Shown one piece after another: positions 25,826-34,590 of a stretch of DNA of 64,000 nt. The translations under genes and the position numbers were made by a program. Position 1 is the stretch's first letter, and every line of letters starts with the position of its first letter. The notes under the pieces were generated by a model, which saw nothing but the letters and a program-made list of their open reading frames with translations, was not told the origin of the DNA and did not search any database. This DNA comes from Streptomyces spectabilis. Lineage in GTDB: Bacteria > Actinomycetota > Actinomycetes > Streptomycetales > Streptomycetaceae. Location of the stretch: NCBI RefSeq assembly GCF_008704795.1, contig NZ_CP023690.1, positions 8,938,501 to 9,002,500 of the forward strand, read 5' to 3'.

Positions 25826-26244
25826 TCATTCGAGGATCTTCGGCGGGTCACCGATACGGATGGTCCCCGTCGTCAGCGGAATGAGGTCGGCCCGCGAAGG
25901 AGGCTGGTCGTCGCCGTGGCGGGGAGTTCGGGCGCCCCACATTCGACCGGAAACGGTTCATGGGCGCGGGCCCTCGGCGGCGTGCGGGGACGCCGTGCGC
26001 GAGGCAAGGAAAGCGCGGCCTGGCGCGCGCACGCGAAAGCCGCCGTCGGCCCATGGCGCGACGGCGACTTGTGCGTGGGCGCTGCCGGCGCGGGCGTCGG
26101 GTCAGGACCCCGCCGCGCGCTGTCGATCCGTACTCGTCGACGCTCCCCCGCGAGCCCGGGCTCGGTGGCGGCCTCACGCCGGGCGTGCCCCCCGGCCGCC
26201 TTCAGCGGATGAACGTGGATCGAGTGAACGACGGGCGTCGACAC
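25826..26244 (-). pseudogene. Decayed MOSC-domain protein gene
   Basis: Pieces of a MOSC (molybdenum cofactor sulfurase C-terminal) protein appear in order but in three different frames. The start reads VVHSIHVHPLKAAGG...EPGLAGERR. Then VDEYGSTARGGVLTRR and WADGGFRVRAPGRA follow in the other two frames. Then comes PMNRFRSNV, the most conserved motif of the MARC-like group, and finally LIPLTTGTIRIGDPPKILE before a TGA. An intact gene of this type is roughly twice as long, so a stretch between PMNRFRSNV and the C-terminus is also deleted. Frameshifts and deletion make a functional product very unlikely. The flanks (25594-25825 and 26245-26291) show nothing else. Confidence 0.7.
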
Positions 26245-26291
26245 GCGGCCATGCTGTCGGTGGTCACTCCGACGGCGATGGCCGCCGCCGC

Positions 26292-26744
26292 TCAGTAGCC
26301 CCGGTACTGCTGTCGGTTGTACGGGTCCTCGTGGGGCGCGGGGGCCGGGCGGGGCGCCGCGGGGCGCATCGCCTCATAGCCCGTCGTGGTCCCCATGGGC
26401 CGCTGCTGCTGCGGGCCCGGATAGCCGCGGGGCGGACCCGCCTGCTGCGGGATGTACGGCGCGGGAGCCTGCTGCAGCGGAGCGGGCTGCGGGGCGGGCG
26501 CGTAGCCGTACGCGGCGTTCGGGGGAGTTGCCGTCGAGGGCCCGGAGGGCGCCGACGGCAGGGCGGGCAGCGCGGCCGGAAGGGCCGGGAGGTGGCTGCC
26601 CGTGTCATAAGGGGAGGGGTTCACCCGGATCGGGGCGATCTGAGGAGTGCCCCGCTCGGCGACCAGAGAGTCGTAGATCGGGGTGTCCGGGAAGGACGGC
26701 GCGGAGTAGTAACCGCCGCCATAGGTGGAGCGGGGGGAGGTCAT
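26292..26744 (-). CDS. Pro/Gln/Tyr-rich hypothetical protein (DUF6643-like)
   Basis: 150 residues starting MTSPRSTYGGGYYSAPSFPDTPIYDSLVAERGTPQIAPIRV, a conserved head I recall from the Streptomyces DUF6643 family. The rest is low-complexity, rich in Pro, Ala, Gln and Tyr, and probably disordered, ending YNRQQYRGY. It has no signal peptide or membrane helix. Function unknown. It is divergent from the TerD gene across a 292-bp gap that contains TTGAC-like boxes but no clear palindrome. The family name is from memory. Confidence 0.75.
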   Translation of the reverse strand: MTSPRSTYGGGYYSAPSFPDTPIYDSLVAERGTPQIAPIRVNPSPYDTGSHLPALPAALPALPSAPSGPSTATPPNAAYGYAPAPQPAPLQQAPAPYIPQQAGPPRGYPGPQQQRPMGTTTGYEAMRPAAPRPAPAPHEDPYNRQQYRGY

Positions 26745-27036
26745 GCTCCATAAGTTAAGCCCTTGATGTGCTGGTTGGGGAGACCGATAAGAGGGTTGTT
26801 TGCCGTGTTGCCAGTGCCTTCGGATCCTCAATGCGAGCGAACCTGGGAAAATCGGTCGCGCGCCGACGTAGGGATCCTGTAAAAGGCGAGGTCTCCTGGG
26901 TTACCGGTGGTCGACCGGCGGTTGACGCGGAGCGATTGACGGGTGGGTCGGTGCGGCTCCGCGAATGCCAGGTAATAGGTTGGGCGGGAACGGAACGGCG
27001 GTCCTGCCGGGCCCGGCACTGGTGATGGGGGCAGAC

Positions 27037-28338
27037 ATGTCTATGGCCAAAGGTTCGAATGTTCCCGTGCAGGCATCTGCCGTACGGATCGAATTGGGGT
27101 GGGGTTCCGGACCCGGAGTTCCGGACGCCGACGCGTCCGCGCTGTTGCTCGCGGCCTCCGGGAAGGTGCGCTCGGACGCGGACTTCGTCTTCTACAACCA
27201 GGCGACGCACGCATCGGGCGCCGTGCGCCACGAGGGCAAGCGGACCGCGGGCGGCACCGTGACGGACGCGCTCGTCGTCGACCTCGCGCGCGTGGAGCCC
27301 GCCGTCGAGACGGTCGTGCTCGCCGCGTCCTCGGACGGCGGCTCGTTCGGCAAGATCCCCGGTCTGCACATCCGCGTCCTCGACGCCGCGAGCGGGGCGG
27401 AGATCGCGCGCTACGACAGCGCCGACGCGAGCGTGGAGACGGCGTTCGTCCTCGGTGAGCTCTACCGGCGCCAGGGCGCCTGGAAGTTCCGCGCCGTCGG
27501 CCAGGGGTACGGCAGCGGCCTGGCAGGCCTGGCGACGGACTACGGCATCACGGTGGACGAGCCCCAGCAGCCGGCCGCACCGACCCCGCCGCCCGCGCCC
27601 GCCCCGCCGGTGGCGGCTCCCGCACCCGCCCCGGCCCCGCCCGTGGCCGCGCCCGCTCCGGTCTCGCCGCCCCCGCCGCCCGCCGCCCCCGCCCAGCCGG
27701 TGCGGCTGACCAAGGTCACGCTCACCAAGGAGGCGCCCACCGTCTCCCTGACCAAGCAGGGCGGCACATCGGGCGCGCTGCGCGTGAACCTCAACTGGGA
27801 GGTGCGCAAGCAGTTCAAGGGCTGGGCCAGCAAGCTCGGGCGCGCCGTGGCGATGCACGCCGACCTGGACCTCGACCTGTGCGCGCTGTTCGAACTGGCC
27901 GACGGCCGCAAGGGAGTCGTCCAGGCCCTCGGCAACGCCTTCGGAGCCCTGAACCAGCCCCCGTACATGCTCCTGGACGGCGACGACCGCACCGGAGCCG
28001 TGTCGACCGGTGAGAACCTCACCGTCAACCTCGACCACACGCAGGACTTCAAGCGCATGGTCATCTTCGTGACCATCTACGAGGGCGCGCGCAGCTTCGC
28101 CGACCTCAACGCGACGGTCACGCTGACGCCGCAGCACGGCGCGCCGATCGAGTTCTCCCTCGACGAGTGCACGGTGCCGTCGACGGTGTGCGCCCTCGCG
28201 CTCATCACCAACCAGAACGGCGAGCTCGTCGTCCAGCGCGAGGCCCGCTATCTGGTGCCCGAGCGCGGCGTGAGCCCGCAGCGCACCATCGACTACGCCT
28301 ACGGCTGGGGCATGAACTGGACGCCCGGCAGGAAGTGA
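27037..28338 (+). CDS. TerD-family protein with two TerD-like domains
   Basis: 433 residues. The N-terminal TerD domain (about 5-180) shows the calcium-binding Asp-rich signature ([11 protein letters not shown]...[10 protein letters not shown]). A Pro/Ala linker of about 45 residues follows. A second TerD-like domain (about 225-430) has [17 protein letters not shown] and the GDDRTG loop. TerD proteins are cytoplasmic calcium-binding stress proteins linked to tellurite resistance and to development in Streptomyces. GGGGG sits 6 bp before ATG 27037; an in-frame ATG 12 bp upstream is possible. No other ter gene is nearby. Confidence 0.9.
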   Translation: MSMAKGSNVPVQASAVRIELGWGSGPGVPDADASALLLAASGKVRSDADFVFYNQATHASGAVRHEGKRTAGGTVTDALVVDLARVEPAVETVVLAASSDGGSFGKIPGLHIRVLDAASGAEIARYDSADASVETAFVLGELYRRQGAWKFRAVGQGYGSGLAGLATDYGITVDEPQQPAAPTPPPAPAPPVAAPAPAPAPPVAAPAPVSPPPPPAAPAQPVRLTKVTLTKEAPTVSLTKQGGTSGALRVNLNWEVRKQFKGWASKLGRAVAMHADLDLDLCALFELADGRKGVVQALGNAFGALNQPPYMLLDGDDRTGAVSTGENLTVNLDHTQDFKRMVIFVTIYEGARSFADLNATVTLTPQHGAPIEFSLDECTVPSTVCALALITNQNGELVVQREARYLVPERGVSPQRTIDYAYGWGMNWTPGRK

Positions 28339-28348
28339 CCGCGGACGT

Positions 28349-28377
28349 CGGCGCCTCCCGGCACGTCGGAGGCGCCG
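28349..28377. terminator. Bidirectional hairpin terminator
   Basis: Ten-bp perfect stem (CGGCGCCTCC with its complement) and a 9-nt loop, sitting exactly between the convergent stops of the TerD gene and the glycosyltransferase gene. It should stop transcription from both sides. Confidence 0.75.
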
Positions 28378-28378
28378 G

Positions 28379-29569
28379 TCACGGCCGCGAGTCGGGAGCC
28401 GCCTCGGGGTGGGTTTCGGGCCGCGCGTACGTCCGGCCCTTCCACGCCGCGCCCCGCCCCCGGTAGTGCTGCACCGCGGAGTCCACCGTCATCAGCAGAT
28501 ACAAGAAAGCGGTGGCGGGCAGCGTGAGCGCGAGCCACAGCGGCTGGCGGTAGTAGCGCAGCATCGGCAGGTACGTCGCCGTCATGACGAGCCAGGCGAG
28601 GCCGCCGAGGACCGCGGCGGAGGCGTCGCCCACGGCCAGGCCCACGGCCACGGCGACTGGCGGCACCAGGTAGATCACCGCGAGCCCCGCCACCGTCCCG
28701 ACGAGCACCGCGGGGTTGTGGCGCAGCTGGGCGTACGCGCTGCGGGCCACCATCCGCCACAGGTCCGCGAGGCGCGGATAGGGGCGCACGCTGTCGACGC
28801 GATCGGCGAGTCCCAGCCAGATGTGCCCGCCGCTCCGCTTGACCGCCCGGGCCAGGGCCACGTCGTCGATCACGGCGTGCCGGATGGCGTCCGGCACCCG
28901 CGCCCGCTCGGCGGCGTCCGCGCGCAGCAGCACACAGCCACCGGCCGCGGCGGCGGTCCGCCCGCCCTCGCGTGCGATCCAGCGGAACGGATACAGCTGT
29001 GCGAAGAAGTAGACGAACGCCGGGACGACCAGGCGCTCCCAGACACTGGCCACCCGGAGCCGTGCCATCTGCGACACCACGGCGAAGCCGCCGGACTCCG
29101 CGGCGGCCACCAACTCCCGCAGGCTGTCGGGCTCATGGGCGATGTCCGCGTCCGTGAGCAGCAGGTACTCCGGCTCACGCGCGCGTGCCAGGCCGATGCC
29201 GTGCCGCACGGCCCACAGCTTGCCCGTCCAGCCCGGCGGCGGTTCGCCCGGCGAGCCGACGGTCAGCGGCAGTCCGCCGTGCCGCTCGGACAGCTCCCGC
29301 GCGACCTCCTCGGTGCCGTCGGTGCTGCCGTCGTCGACGAGGAACACCTCGGCGTGCCCCGGATAGTCCTGCGCGAGCAGCGACGGCAGGCTGGCGGGCA
29401 GTACCCCGGCCTCGTCCCGCGCGGGGACGACGACCGCCACCGCCGGCCATCGCTCCGGCTCGCGCCGGGGTGGCAGGCGCAGGTCCGTGCGCCAGAAGAA
29501 GCCCTGTCCGACCAGCAGCCACAGCCACGCGGCGAGCGAGGCGGCGGAGATCCACGCAACGGCACTCAT
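28379..29569 (-). CDS. HpnB-type (hopanoid-associated) glycosyltransferase family 2 protein
   Basis: About 396 residues. An N-terminal membrane helix (WISAASLAAWLWLLVGQGFFW) is followed by a GT-A domain. The nucleotide-binding strand is VAVVVPARDEAGVLPASLPSLL, with VDDGSTDGT, the DxD-like LLTDADIAH, and the acceptor-side IDDVALARAVKRSGG. Three to four C-terminal helices follow. The arrangement matches HpnB, a glycosyltransferase associated with hopanoid genes, although no other hopanoid gene is in the window. I prefer ATG 29569; the frame extends to 29611, which would leave only 16 bp to the divergent racemase gene. Confidence 0.82.
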   Translation of the reverse strand: MSAVAWISAASLAAWLWLLVGQGFFWRTDLRLPPRREPERWPAVAVVVPARDEAGVLPASLPSLLAQDYPGHAEVFLVDDGSTDGTEEVARELSERHGGLPLTVGSPGEPPPGWTGKLWAVRHGIGLARAREPEYLLLTDADIAHEPDSLRELVAAAESGGFAVVSQMARLRVASVWERLVVPAFVYFFAQLYPFRWIAREGGRTAAAAGGCVLLRADAAERARVPDAIRHAVIDDVALARAVKRSGGHIWLGLADRVDSVRPYPRLADLWRMVARSAYAQLRHNPAVLVGTVAGLAVIYLVPPVAVAVGLAVGDASAAVLGGLAWLVMTATYLPMLRYYRQPLWLALTLPATAFLYLLMTVDSAVQHYRGRGAAWKGRTYARPETHPEAAPDSRP

Positions 29570-29627
29570 CCGCCGCAGTCTGCCCCACGGTGACCGGGTC
29601 GTGCGGCCCATCGTCTAAGGTGACCGG

Positions 29628-30428
29628 GTGAAGATCGCGCTCATGGACTCCGGTATCGGACTGCTCGCCGCGGCGGCCGCGGTACGGCGCCTGGCCCCGG
29701 GCACCGATCTCGTACTCTCCTCGGACCCGGACGGCATGCCCTGGGGCCCCCGCGACACCGCGGACCTCACGGAGCGGTCCCTCGCGGTCGCCGCGGCCGC
29801 CGCCGCGCACCGCCCGGACGCGCTGATCGTGGCCTGCAACACCGCGACCGTGCACACGCTGCCCGCCCTGCGCGCCCGCTTCGAGCCGGACCTGCCGGTC
29901 ATCGGCACCGTTCCCGCGATCAAGCCCGCCGCGGCAGGGGGTGGGCCGATCGCCATCTGGGCCACCCCGGCGACCACCGGCAGCCCCTACCAGCGCGGCC
30001 TCATCGAGGAGTTCGCCGACGGCGTCGACGTCACCGAGGTGCCCTGCCCGGGCCTTGCCGACGCCGTGCAGTGGGCCGACGAGGCCGCCATCGACCGGAC
30101 GATCGCGGCGGCCGCCGCCCTCACCCCGCCCGAGGTAAGGGCCGTCGTCCTGGGCTGCACCCATTACGAGCTGGTCGCGGAGCGCATCCGCGCCGCCGTC
30201 CAGCGGGCGGACCGGCCGCCGCTCGTCCTGCACGGCTCGGCCGGGGCGGTCGCCGCCCAGACGCTGCGCCGCATCGGCGAGGTGCCGGGCGCGCGTCCGG
30301 CGGCCGGAGGCGGCCACGGCGGCGTCAGGGTGCTCCTCAGCGGGCGCGAGGCCCCGCTGCCGCCCGCCGCCCTGGCGTACGCAGAGGGACGCCTCCTGGC
30401 GTCGGCGAGCCCGGCCCTGAAGGGCTGA
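29628..30428 (+). CDS. Aspartate/glutamate racemase family protein (MurI-like)
   Basis: 266 residues. The two catalytic cysteines of glutamate racemase are present, in ALIVACNTATVHTLP and VVLGCTHYEL, as is the substrate-binding Asp-Ser near the N-terminus (MDSGIG). The usual DSGIGG is DSGIGL here. A MurI-type enzyme interconverts L- and D-glutamate for peptidoglycan. Because a main murI is expected elsewhere in Streptomyces, this may be a second copy or an enzyme with another amino acid. GTG start. The stop codon lies in the first unit of a 20-bp tandem repeat. Confidence 0.83.
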   Translation: MKIALMDSGIGLLAAAAAVRRLAPGTDLVLSSDPDGMPWGPRDTADLTERSLAVAAAAAAHRPDALIVACNTATVHTLPALRARFEPDLPVIGTVPAIKPAAAGGGPIAIWATPATTGSPYQRGLIEEFADGVDVTEVPCPGLADAVQWADEAAIDRTIAAAAALTPPEVRAVVLGCTHYELVAERIRAAVQRADRPPLVLHGSAGAVAAQTLRRIGEVPGARPAAGGGHGGVRVLLSGREAPLPPAALAYAEGRLLASASPALKG

Positions 30429-30451
30429 GATCCGGCCCTGAAGGGCTGAGA
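30411..30451. repeat. Two 20-bp direct repeats spanning the racemase stop codon
   Basis: CCGGCCCTGAAGGGCTGAGA occurs at 30411-30430 and again at 30432-30451. Each copy includes a TGA in the same relative position and can fold into a GCCC-TGAA-GGGC mini-hairpin. This looks like a recent tandem duplication of the gene end and could act as a weak terminator. Confidence 0.8.
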
Positions 30452-30554
30452 CGGACCCTCCCACCGGGAATCCTGGTGTTCGGAGTGTCCGGCCGGAGAG
30501 GTAACTCTCCGCGACGCGGTGCCTTCGCCGCGGATCGTGAGTAACCTCGATTCC

Positions 30555-31112
30555 ATGACGGACCCCGCCCACGGCGAACGGGCTGCCGCCGACGATCAGC
30601 CCGAGATCTGGACCGGACGCGCGTCGAACCGCGTCCAGTGGCTGCTGGCCTGCGCCGGCGCGGCCTGCCTCGCGCTGGGGATCGACCTGGCCGTGGAGTC
30701 CCTGTGGCCCGCGGGCATCCTGCCGCTGGTCATGTCCATCGTCGGCTGCATCGCGGTCGGCCTGCTGATGCTCTTCGGCACCCTCGCCTTCGTCCACGTG
30801 GCCGTGAAGGTCGACAAGGAGTGCCTGGAGGTGCGCTGCGGCCACATCGGCGTGCCGCGCCGCCGCATCCCGCTCTCGCACGTCGTGGGCGCCGACTTCG
30901 CGCCCGCCGTCACGCCGCGGCACTGGGGCGGCTGGGGCTACCGCTGGCGGCCCGAGCAGGGCACCGCCGTCATCGTGCGGCGCGGCGAGGGCGTCGTCCT
31001 GCAGCTGGGGGACGGCCACAAGTTCACGGTCACCGTGGACAACGCGGAGAGCGCGGTCCGGGTCATCCGTGACCACCTGCGCCTGACGCCTCCTCCCGCG
31101 TCCACGGTCTGA
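30555..31112 (+). CDS. Membrane protein with PH-like domain (DUF3093-like)
   Basis: 185 residues. Two helices (about 28-46 and 51-75) are followed by a cytoplasmic PH-like domain of alternating strands (VAVKVDKECLEVRCGHIGVPRRRIPLSHVVGADF ... GTAVIVRRGEGVVLQLGDGHKFTVTV). The closest family I recall is DUF3093, found throughout actinobacteria without known function. ATG 30555 is used; the frame is open 36 bp further upstream. It lies 126 bp after the racemase gene and is possibly co-transcribed. Confidence 0.78.
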   Translation: MTDPAHGERAAADDQPEIWTGRASNRVQWLLACAGAACLALGIDLAVESLWPAGILPLVMSIVGCIAVGLLMLFGTLAFVHVAVKVDKECLEVRCGHIGVPRRRIPLSHVVGADFAPAVTPRHWGGWGYRWRPEQGTAVIVRRGEGVVLQLGDGHKFTVTVDNAESAVRVIRDHLRLTPPPASTV

Positions 31113-31144
31113 GCTGCCGCCTCGGGGCCCGAGCCACCGGCCCG

Positions 31145-32182
31145 CTAGTGGCCGTCCGCCTCCCCGCCGTCCTGCAACGGCCGTGCCGTCGCGATGCCCG
31201 CGAGCAGGCCCGCGCCCGCCGTCACGGACGTCACGCTCAGCGCGTTGCCGAGCGTGGCCACCGCGGCCACGGAGGTCAGGGCCGCGCCCGCCGTCAGGAC
31301 GACCGCGGTGGAGCGCGGCGAGCGCCACAGCGCGAACAGGAGCCAGGCGAACGCCGCCGTGAGCAGCGCCACCCCGGTGAAGCCCTGCTCGGCCGCCTGC
31401 TGGAGCAGCGCCGAGTGCGGTCTGCCGTCCTGGAGCAGGCCCTCCATCACACTCGGTGACGCGTCGCCGAACCGCCCCGGGCCCACCCCGAACGCCGGAT
31501 GAGCGCCCACCAGGTCCCCGGCGTCCCGCCAGAGCCGCACCCGGTGCGGGCCGAGCTGGCCCTCCAGGGAGGCGGTCAGACCGCGGGGGAGCACGTCCTC
31601 GGCGATGGCCCAGGACGCCCCGGCCACCAGGACCGAGGCGAGCGCGAACCCCGCGAGGCCCAGCGTCCTGCGGGTCAGGGACGCCGCGAGCGAGCACAGC
31701 ACGATCCCGGCGCAGGCGAGGAAGCCCGCCGTGGAGCCGAGGGCCGCCGCGCAGCCCACGACGCCGAGGGCGGCGAGGCGCAGACACAGCCGGAGCGCGG
31801 GACCGCGTGCCGCCCAGGCCGCGCAGCAGATCGCGCCCGCCGACAGGCTCAGGAGCGCGGCGGTGGCGCCGATGGGGCCGAGCGGCGAGGAGCTGGCGGG
31901 GCCGGGAGTGACGTGCGGCGCCGCGGCCGCGAGACAGACCCCCGCGAGCGCCCCGGCGCACGGGGCGGCCACCGGCAGGAGCGCTCCCGTGATGCGCCCG
32001 CCCGCGTACCCGGCGGCGACCGCGAGGATCGCGAGCAGCACGCCGTCCGGCCGCCCGCCGCCGAGCGCCGAAGTGATCAGTGCCCAGGCCGCGCACGCCG
32101 CGAGGACCGCCAGACCGCTCGCGTCGGCCACTCCGTGCCGCTCGCCGGCCCGCTCGGCCGTCACCGCCCCCGTCGACCCCAA
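31145..32182 (-). CDS. O-antigen ligase-like membrane protein
   Basis: 345 residues and about ten hydrophobic helices. The Wzy_C/O-antigen-ligase motif is near residue 230: HPAFGVGPGRFGD, then HSALLQQAAEQGFTGVALL, with the conserved Arg and His that in the family help transfer a polyprenyl-linked glycan. The protein acts in the cytoplasmic membrane; the substrate in a Gram-positive host could be an exopolysaccharide or a protein-linked glycan. The TTG start at 32182 is preceded by GGGGGG. A GTG at 32164 is an alternative. Both ends are isolated from neighbours on other strands. Confidence 0.82.
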   Translation of the reverse strand: MGSTGAVTAERAGERHGVADASGLAVLAACAAWALITSALGGGRPDGVLLAILAVAAGYAGGRITGALLPVAAPCAGALAGVCLAAAAPHVTPGPASSSPLGPIGATAALLSLSAGAICCAAWAARGPALRLCLRLAALGVVGCAAALGSTAGFLACAGIVLCSLAASLTRRTLGLAGFALASVLVAGASWAIAEDVLPRGLTASLEGQLGPHRVRLWRDAGDLVGAHPAFGVGPGRFGDASPSVMEGLLQDGRPHSALLQQAAEQGFTGVALLTAAFAWLLFALWRSPRSTAVVLTAGAALTSVAAVATLGNALSVTSVTAGAGLLAGIATARPLQDGGEADGH

Positions 32183-32396
32183 CCCGCCCCCCGAATGTCC
32201 GCGGGCCCCCGCCGTGCGGCAGCGCGTTCCAGCCGCTCGTCAGGGACTGCGGGACACCGTAGCGGCTGCCGAGGGGAATTGTGGATGTCTTGCGCAGAAA
32301 CGATCTAGCAGATGTGTGGACGGGGCGCTCGGGGTGCCCGCGCGCGGGTGCCGACCGCGCTGTCCGCGCCCAGGTGGCGAGCCGTAGACTCCCCGA

Positions 32397-33989
32397 GTGA
32401 CCGCCACCACCGCTCCCACCGAGACGTCGGAGCAGACCGCATCGCAGCCCGGACCGGAAACCCGCGCGGAGCGGGTGCGGCGACGGCTGGTTCCGGCCGT
32501 CGCCGCGGTGCTCTCCGGCGTCCTGCTCTACCTCAGCTTCGCGCCGCGCGAGCTGTGGTGGCTCGCGCCCTTCGCCTTCGCCCTGTGCGGCTTCGTCCTG
32601 CACGGCAGGAGGCCCCGTTCGGGGTTCCGCCTCGGCCTGCTGATGGGGCTCGGCTACTTCGTGCCGCTCCTGTCGTGGACGGGCGTCGACGTGGGGCCGC
32701 TGCCGTGGCTCGCCCTCGCCGTCGCCGAAGCGCTGTTCATCGGTCTGGCGGGCCTGGGCATCGCCTCGGTGTCGCGGCTCCCGGCGTGGCCGCTGTGGGC
32801 CTCCGGAGTGTGGCTCCTGTCCGAGGCGGCGCGGGCGCGCTTCCCCTTCGAGGGCTTCCCGTGGGGCAAGGTCGCCTTCGGCCAGCCCACTGGCGTGTTC
32901 CTGCCGCTCGCCGCGCTCGGCGGGACGCCGCTGCTCGGTTTCGCGGTGGTCCTGAGCGGCTTCGGGCTCGCCGACGTCGTGCGCCGTCTGCGGGCCGCGC
33001 CCCGGGCCCGGGACCGAGCCGTGCTGACCGCGGCCGCGCTCACGGTCGCGCCCGTGGCCGCCGGGGCCGCCGCCGCACCGCTGGTGTCCACGGCGGCGGA
33101 GCACGGCACCGCCACGGTCGCCGTCATCCAGGGCAACGTGCCGCGCATGGGCCTGGACTTCAACGCCCAGCGCCGGGCCGTGCTCGACCACCACGTCCGG
33201 GAGACGCTGCGCCTGGCCGCCGAGGTCAAGGCGGGCAAGGCCAAGCAGCCCGACCTGGTCCTGTGGCCGGAGAACTCCTCCGACATCGACCCGTTCACCA
33301 ACTCCGACGCCTACGCGGAGATCGACAAGGCGGCGAAGGCCATCGGCGCCCCCGTCTCCGTCGGCGCCGTCGTCGCGGCGAAGGACGGCAAGCCCCGCAA
33401 CCGGCAGATCCTCTGGGACCCCGAGACGGGCCCCGGGGCCTCGTACGACAAGCGCCACCTCCAGCCGTTCGGCGAGTACATGCCCTACCGGAGCTTCTTC
33501 AGGATCTTCAGCTCGGACGTCGACCGCGCCGGTGTCTTCGAACCCGGCACGAAGCCGGTCGTGTTCGACATGGCGGGCACCGAGGTCGGGCCCGTGACCT
33601 GCTACGAGGCGGCGTTCGACGACGTGGTGCGGGACCAGGTGAACGAGGGCGCGCAGATCCTGTCCGTGCCGAGCAACAACGCCACGTTCGAGCGCAGCCA
33701 GATGACGTACCAGCAGCTGGCCATCGACCGGGTGCGCGCGGTCGAGCACGGCCGGGCCGTCATGGTCCCGGTGACCAGCGGGGTGAGCGCCGTGATCCGC
33801 CCGGACGGCACCGTCGCCCAGCGCACCGGGATGTTCACCGCGGAGTCGCTGGTCGCGGACGTGCCCAAGCGCAGCTCGAAGACGCCCGCGACGAAGCTCG
33901 GGGTGTGGCCCGAGGTGTTTCTGGCCGGTCTGGGAGTGGCCGGAATCGGCTGGGTGATCGCGCGCAGGCGGGCCGGTACCGGCAGTTAG
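32397..33989 (+). CDS. lnt: Apolipoprotein N-acyltransferase
   Basis: 530 residues. Six to seven N-terminal helices (about 30-225) are followed by a CN-hydrolase (nitrilase-like) domain and a C-terminal anchor helix. The catalytic triad is visible: Glu292 (LVLWPENSS), Lys352 (YDKRHLQPFGEY) and Cys402 (PVTCYEAAF). Lnt adds the third acyl chain to the N-terminal Cys of mature lipoproteins, using a phospholipid donor at the outer face of the membrane. It is one of the few Gram-positive lineages with Lnt; Streptomyces often have two copies. GTG start. A Nudix gene follows 10 bp after its stop. Confidence 0.92.
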   Translation: MTATTAPTETSEQTASQPGPETRAERVRRRLVPAVAAVLSGVLLYLSFAPRELWWLAPFAFALCGFVLHGRRPRSGFRLGLLMGLGYFVPLLSWTGVDVGPLPWLALAVAEALFIGLAGLGIASVSRLPAWPLWASGVWLLSEAARARFPFEGFPWGKVAFGQPTGVFLPLAALGGTPLLGFAVVLSGFGLADVVRRLRAAPRARDRAVLTAAALTVAPVAAGAAAAPLVSTAAEHGTATVAVIQGNVPRMGLDFNAQRRAVLDHHVRETLRLAAEVKAGKAKQPDLVLWPENSSDIDPFTNSDAYAEIDKAAKAIGAPVSVGAVVAAKDGKPRNRQILWDPETGPGASYDKRHLQPFGEYMPYRSFFRIFSSDVDRAGVFEPGTKPVVFDMAGTEVGPVTCYEAAFDDVVRDQVNEGAQILSVPSNNATFERSQMTYQQLAIDRVRAVEHGRAVMVPVTSGVSAVIRPDGTVAQRTGMFTAESLVADVPKRSSKTPATKLGVWPEVFLAGLGVAGIGWVIARRRAGTGS

Positions 33990-33999
33990 GGTGCTGATC

Positions 34000-34470
34000 A
34001 TGGCTACTCCGGATTTCATCAAGACCCTGCGCGCCGACGTGGGCCACCAACTGCTGTGGCTCCCCGGAATCACCGCGATCGTCTTCGACGACGAGGGCCG
34101 GGTCCTGCTCGGACGGCGCGCGGACAACGGGAAGTGGTCGGTGATCGGCGGCATCCCGGAGCCGGGCGAGCAGCCCGCCGAGTGCGCCGAGCGGGAGGTC
34201 TTCGAGGAGACGGCCGTGCGGTGCGTGGCCGAGCGCGTGGTCCTCGTGGAGACCCTGGAGCCCGTCACCTACCCCAACGGCGACGTCTGCCAGTTCATGG
34301 ACATCACCGTCCGCTGCCGGGCCGTGGGCGGTGAGCCCCGCGTCAACGACGACGAGTCCCTGGAGGTCGGCTGGTTCGCGCTTGACCGGCTTCCCGAGCT
34401 GCACGAGACCGGTCTGTTCCGCATCAAGCAGGCCATGGCGGACGGGCCGACCTGGTTCGCCCGCGACTGA
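34000..34470 (+). CDS. Nudix hydrolase
   Basis: 156 residues. The Nudix box is GGIPEPGEQPAECAEREVFEETAV; the R-E-x2-E-E catalytic core is intact, while the family's usual Gly near the end is Ala. These Mg-dependent enzymes split nucleoside diphosphates linked to another moiety, such as ADP-ribose, oxidised dNTPs or NADH; the substrate is not evident. ATG 34000 is favoured with TTAGGG upstream. The tail ends QAMADGPTWFARD. It is probably co-transcribed with lnt, though a functional link is not obvious. Confidence 0.92.
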   Translation: MATPDFIKTLRADVGHQLLWLPGITAIVFDDEGRVLLGRRADNGKWSVIGGIPEPGEQPAECAEREVFEETAVRCVAERVVLVETLEPVTYPNGDVCQFMDITVRCRAVGGEPRVNDDESLEVGWFALDRLPELHETGLFRIKQAMADGPTWFARD

Positions 34471-34590
34471 GCCGGGCCCGGGGCCCCGTGGTGGCCGCCC
34501 CGGACAGCGTGTAGCCTGCACGGATATTGACGGATGCTGTCCGTGCGGCGCCCCCGAGGCGCCGCCGAACCACTGAGGCAGGGACGGGAG

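Noticed and set aside
25676..26212. Plus-strand 178-residue open frame in the 25.6-26.3 kb gap
   Set aside because: No family resemblance or ribosome-binding site, and the opposite strand shows ordered MOSC fragments, which explains the region better.
27037..28338. Tellurite-resistance or calcium-stress island around TerD
   Set aside because: Only a single TerD-family gene is present; neighbours are a Pro-rich protein and a glycosyltransferase.
28379..29569. Hopanoid biosynthesis cluster implied by the HpnB-type gene
   Set aside because: No squalene/phytoene synthase, squalene-hopene cyclase or other hpn gene is in view.
29175..34268. 1697-residue minus-strand open frame
   Set aside because: It crosses at least five well-supported genes and has shadow-type Arg/Gly/Pro-rich composition with no domains.
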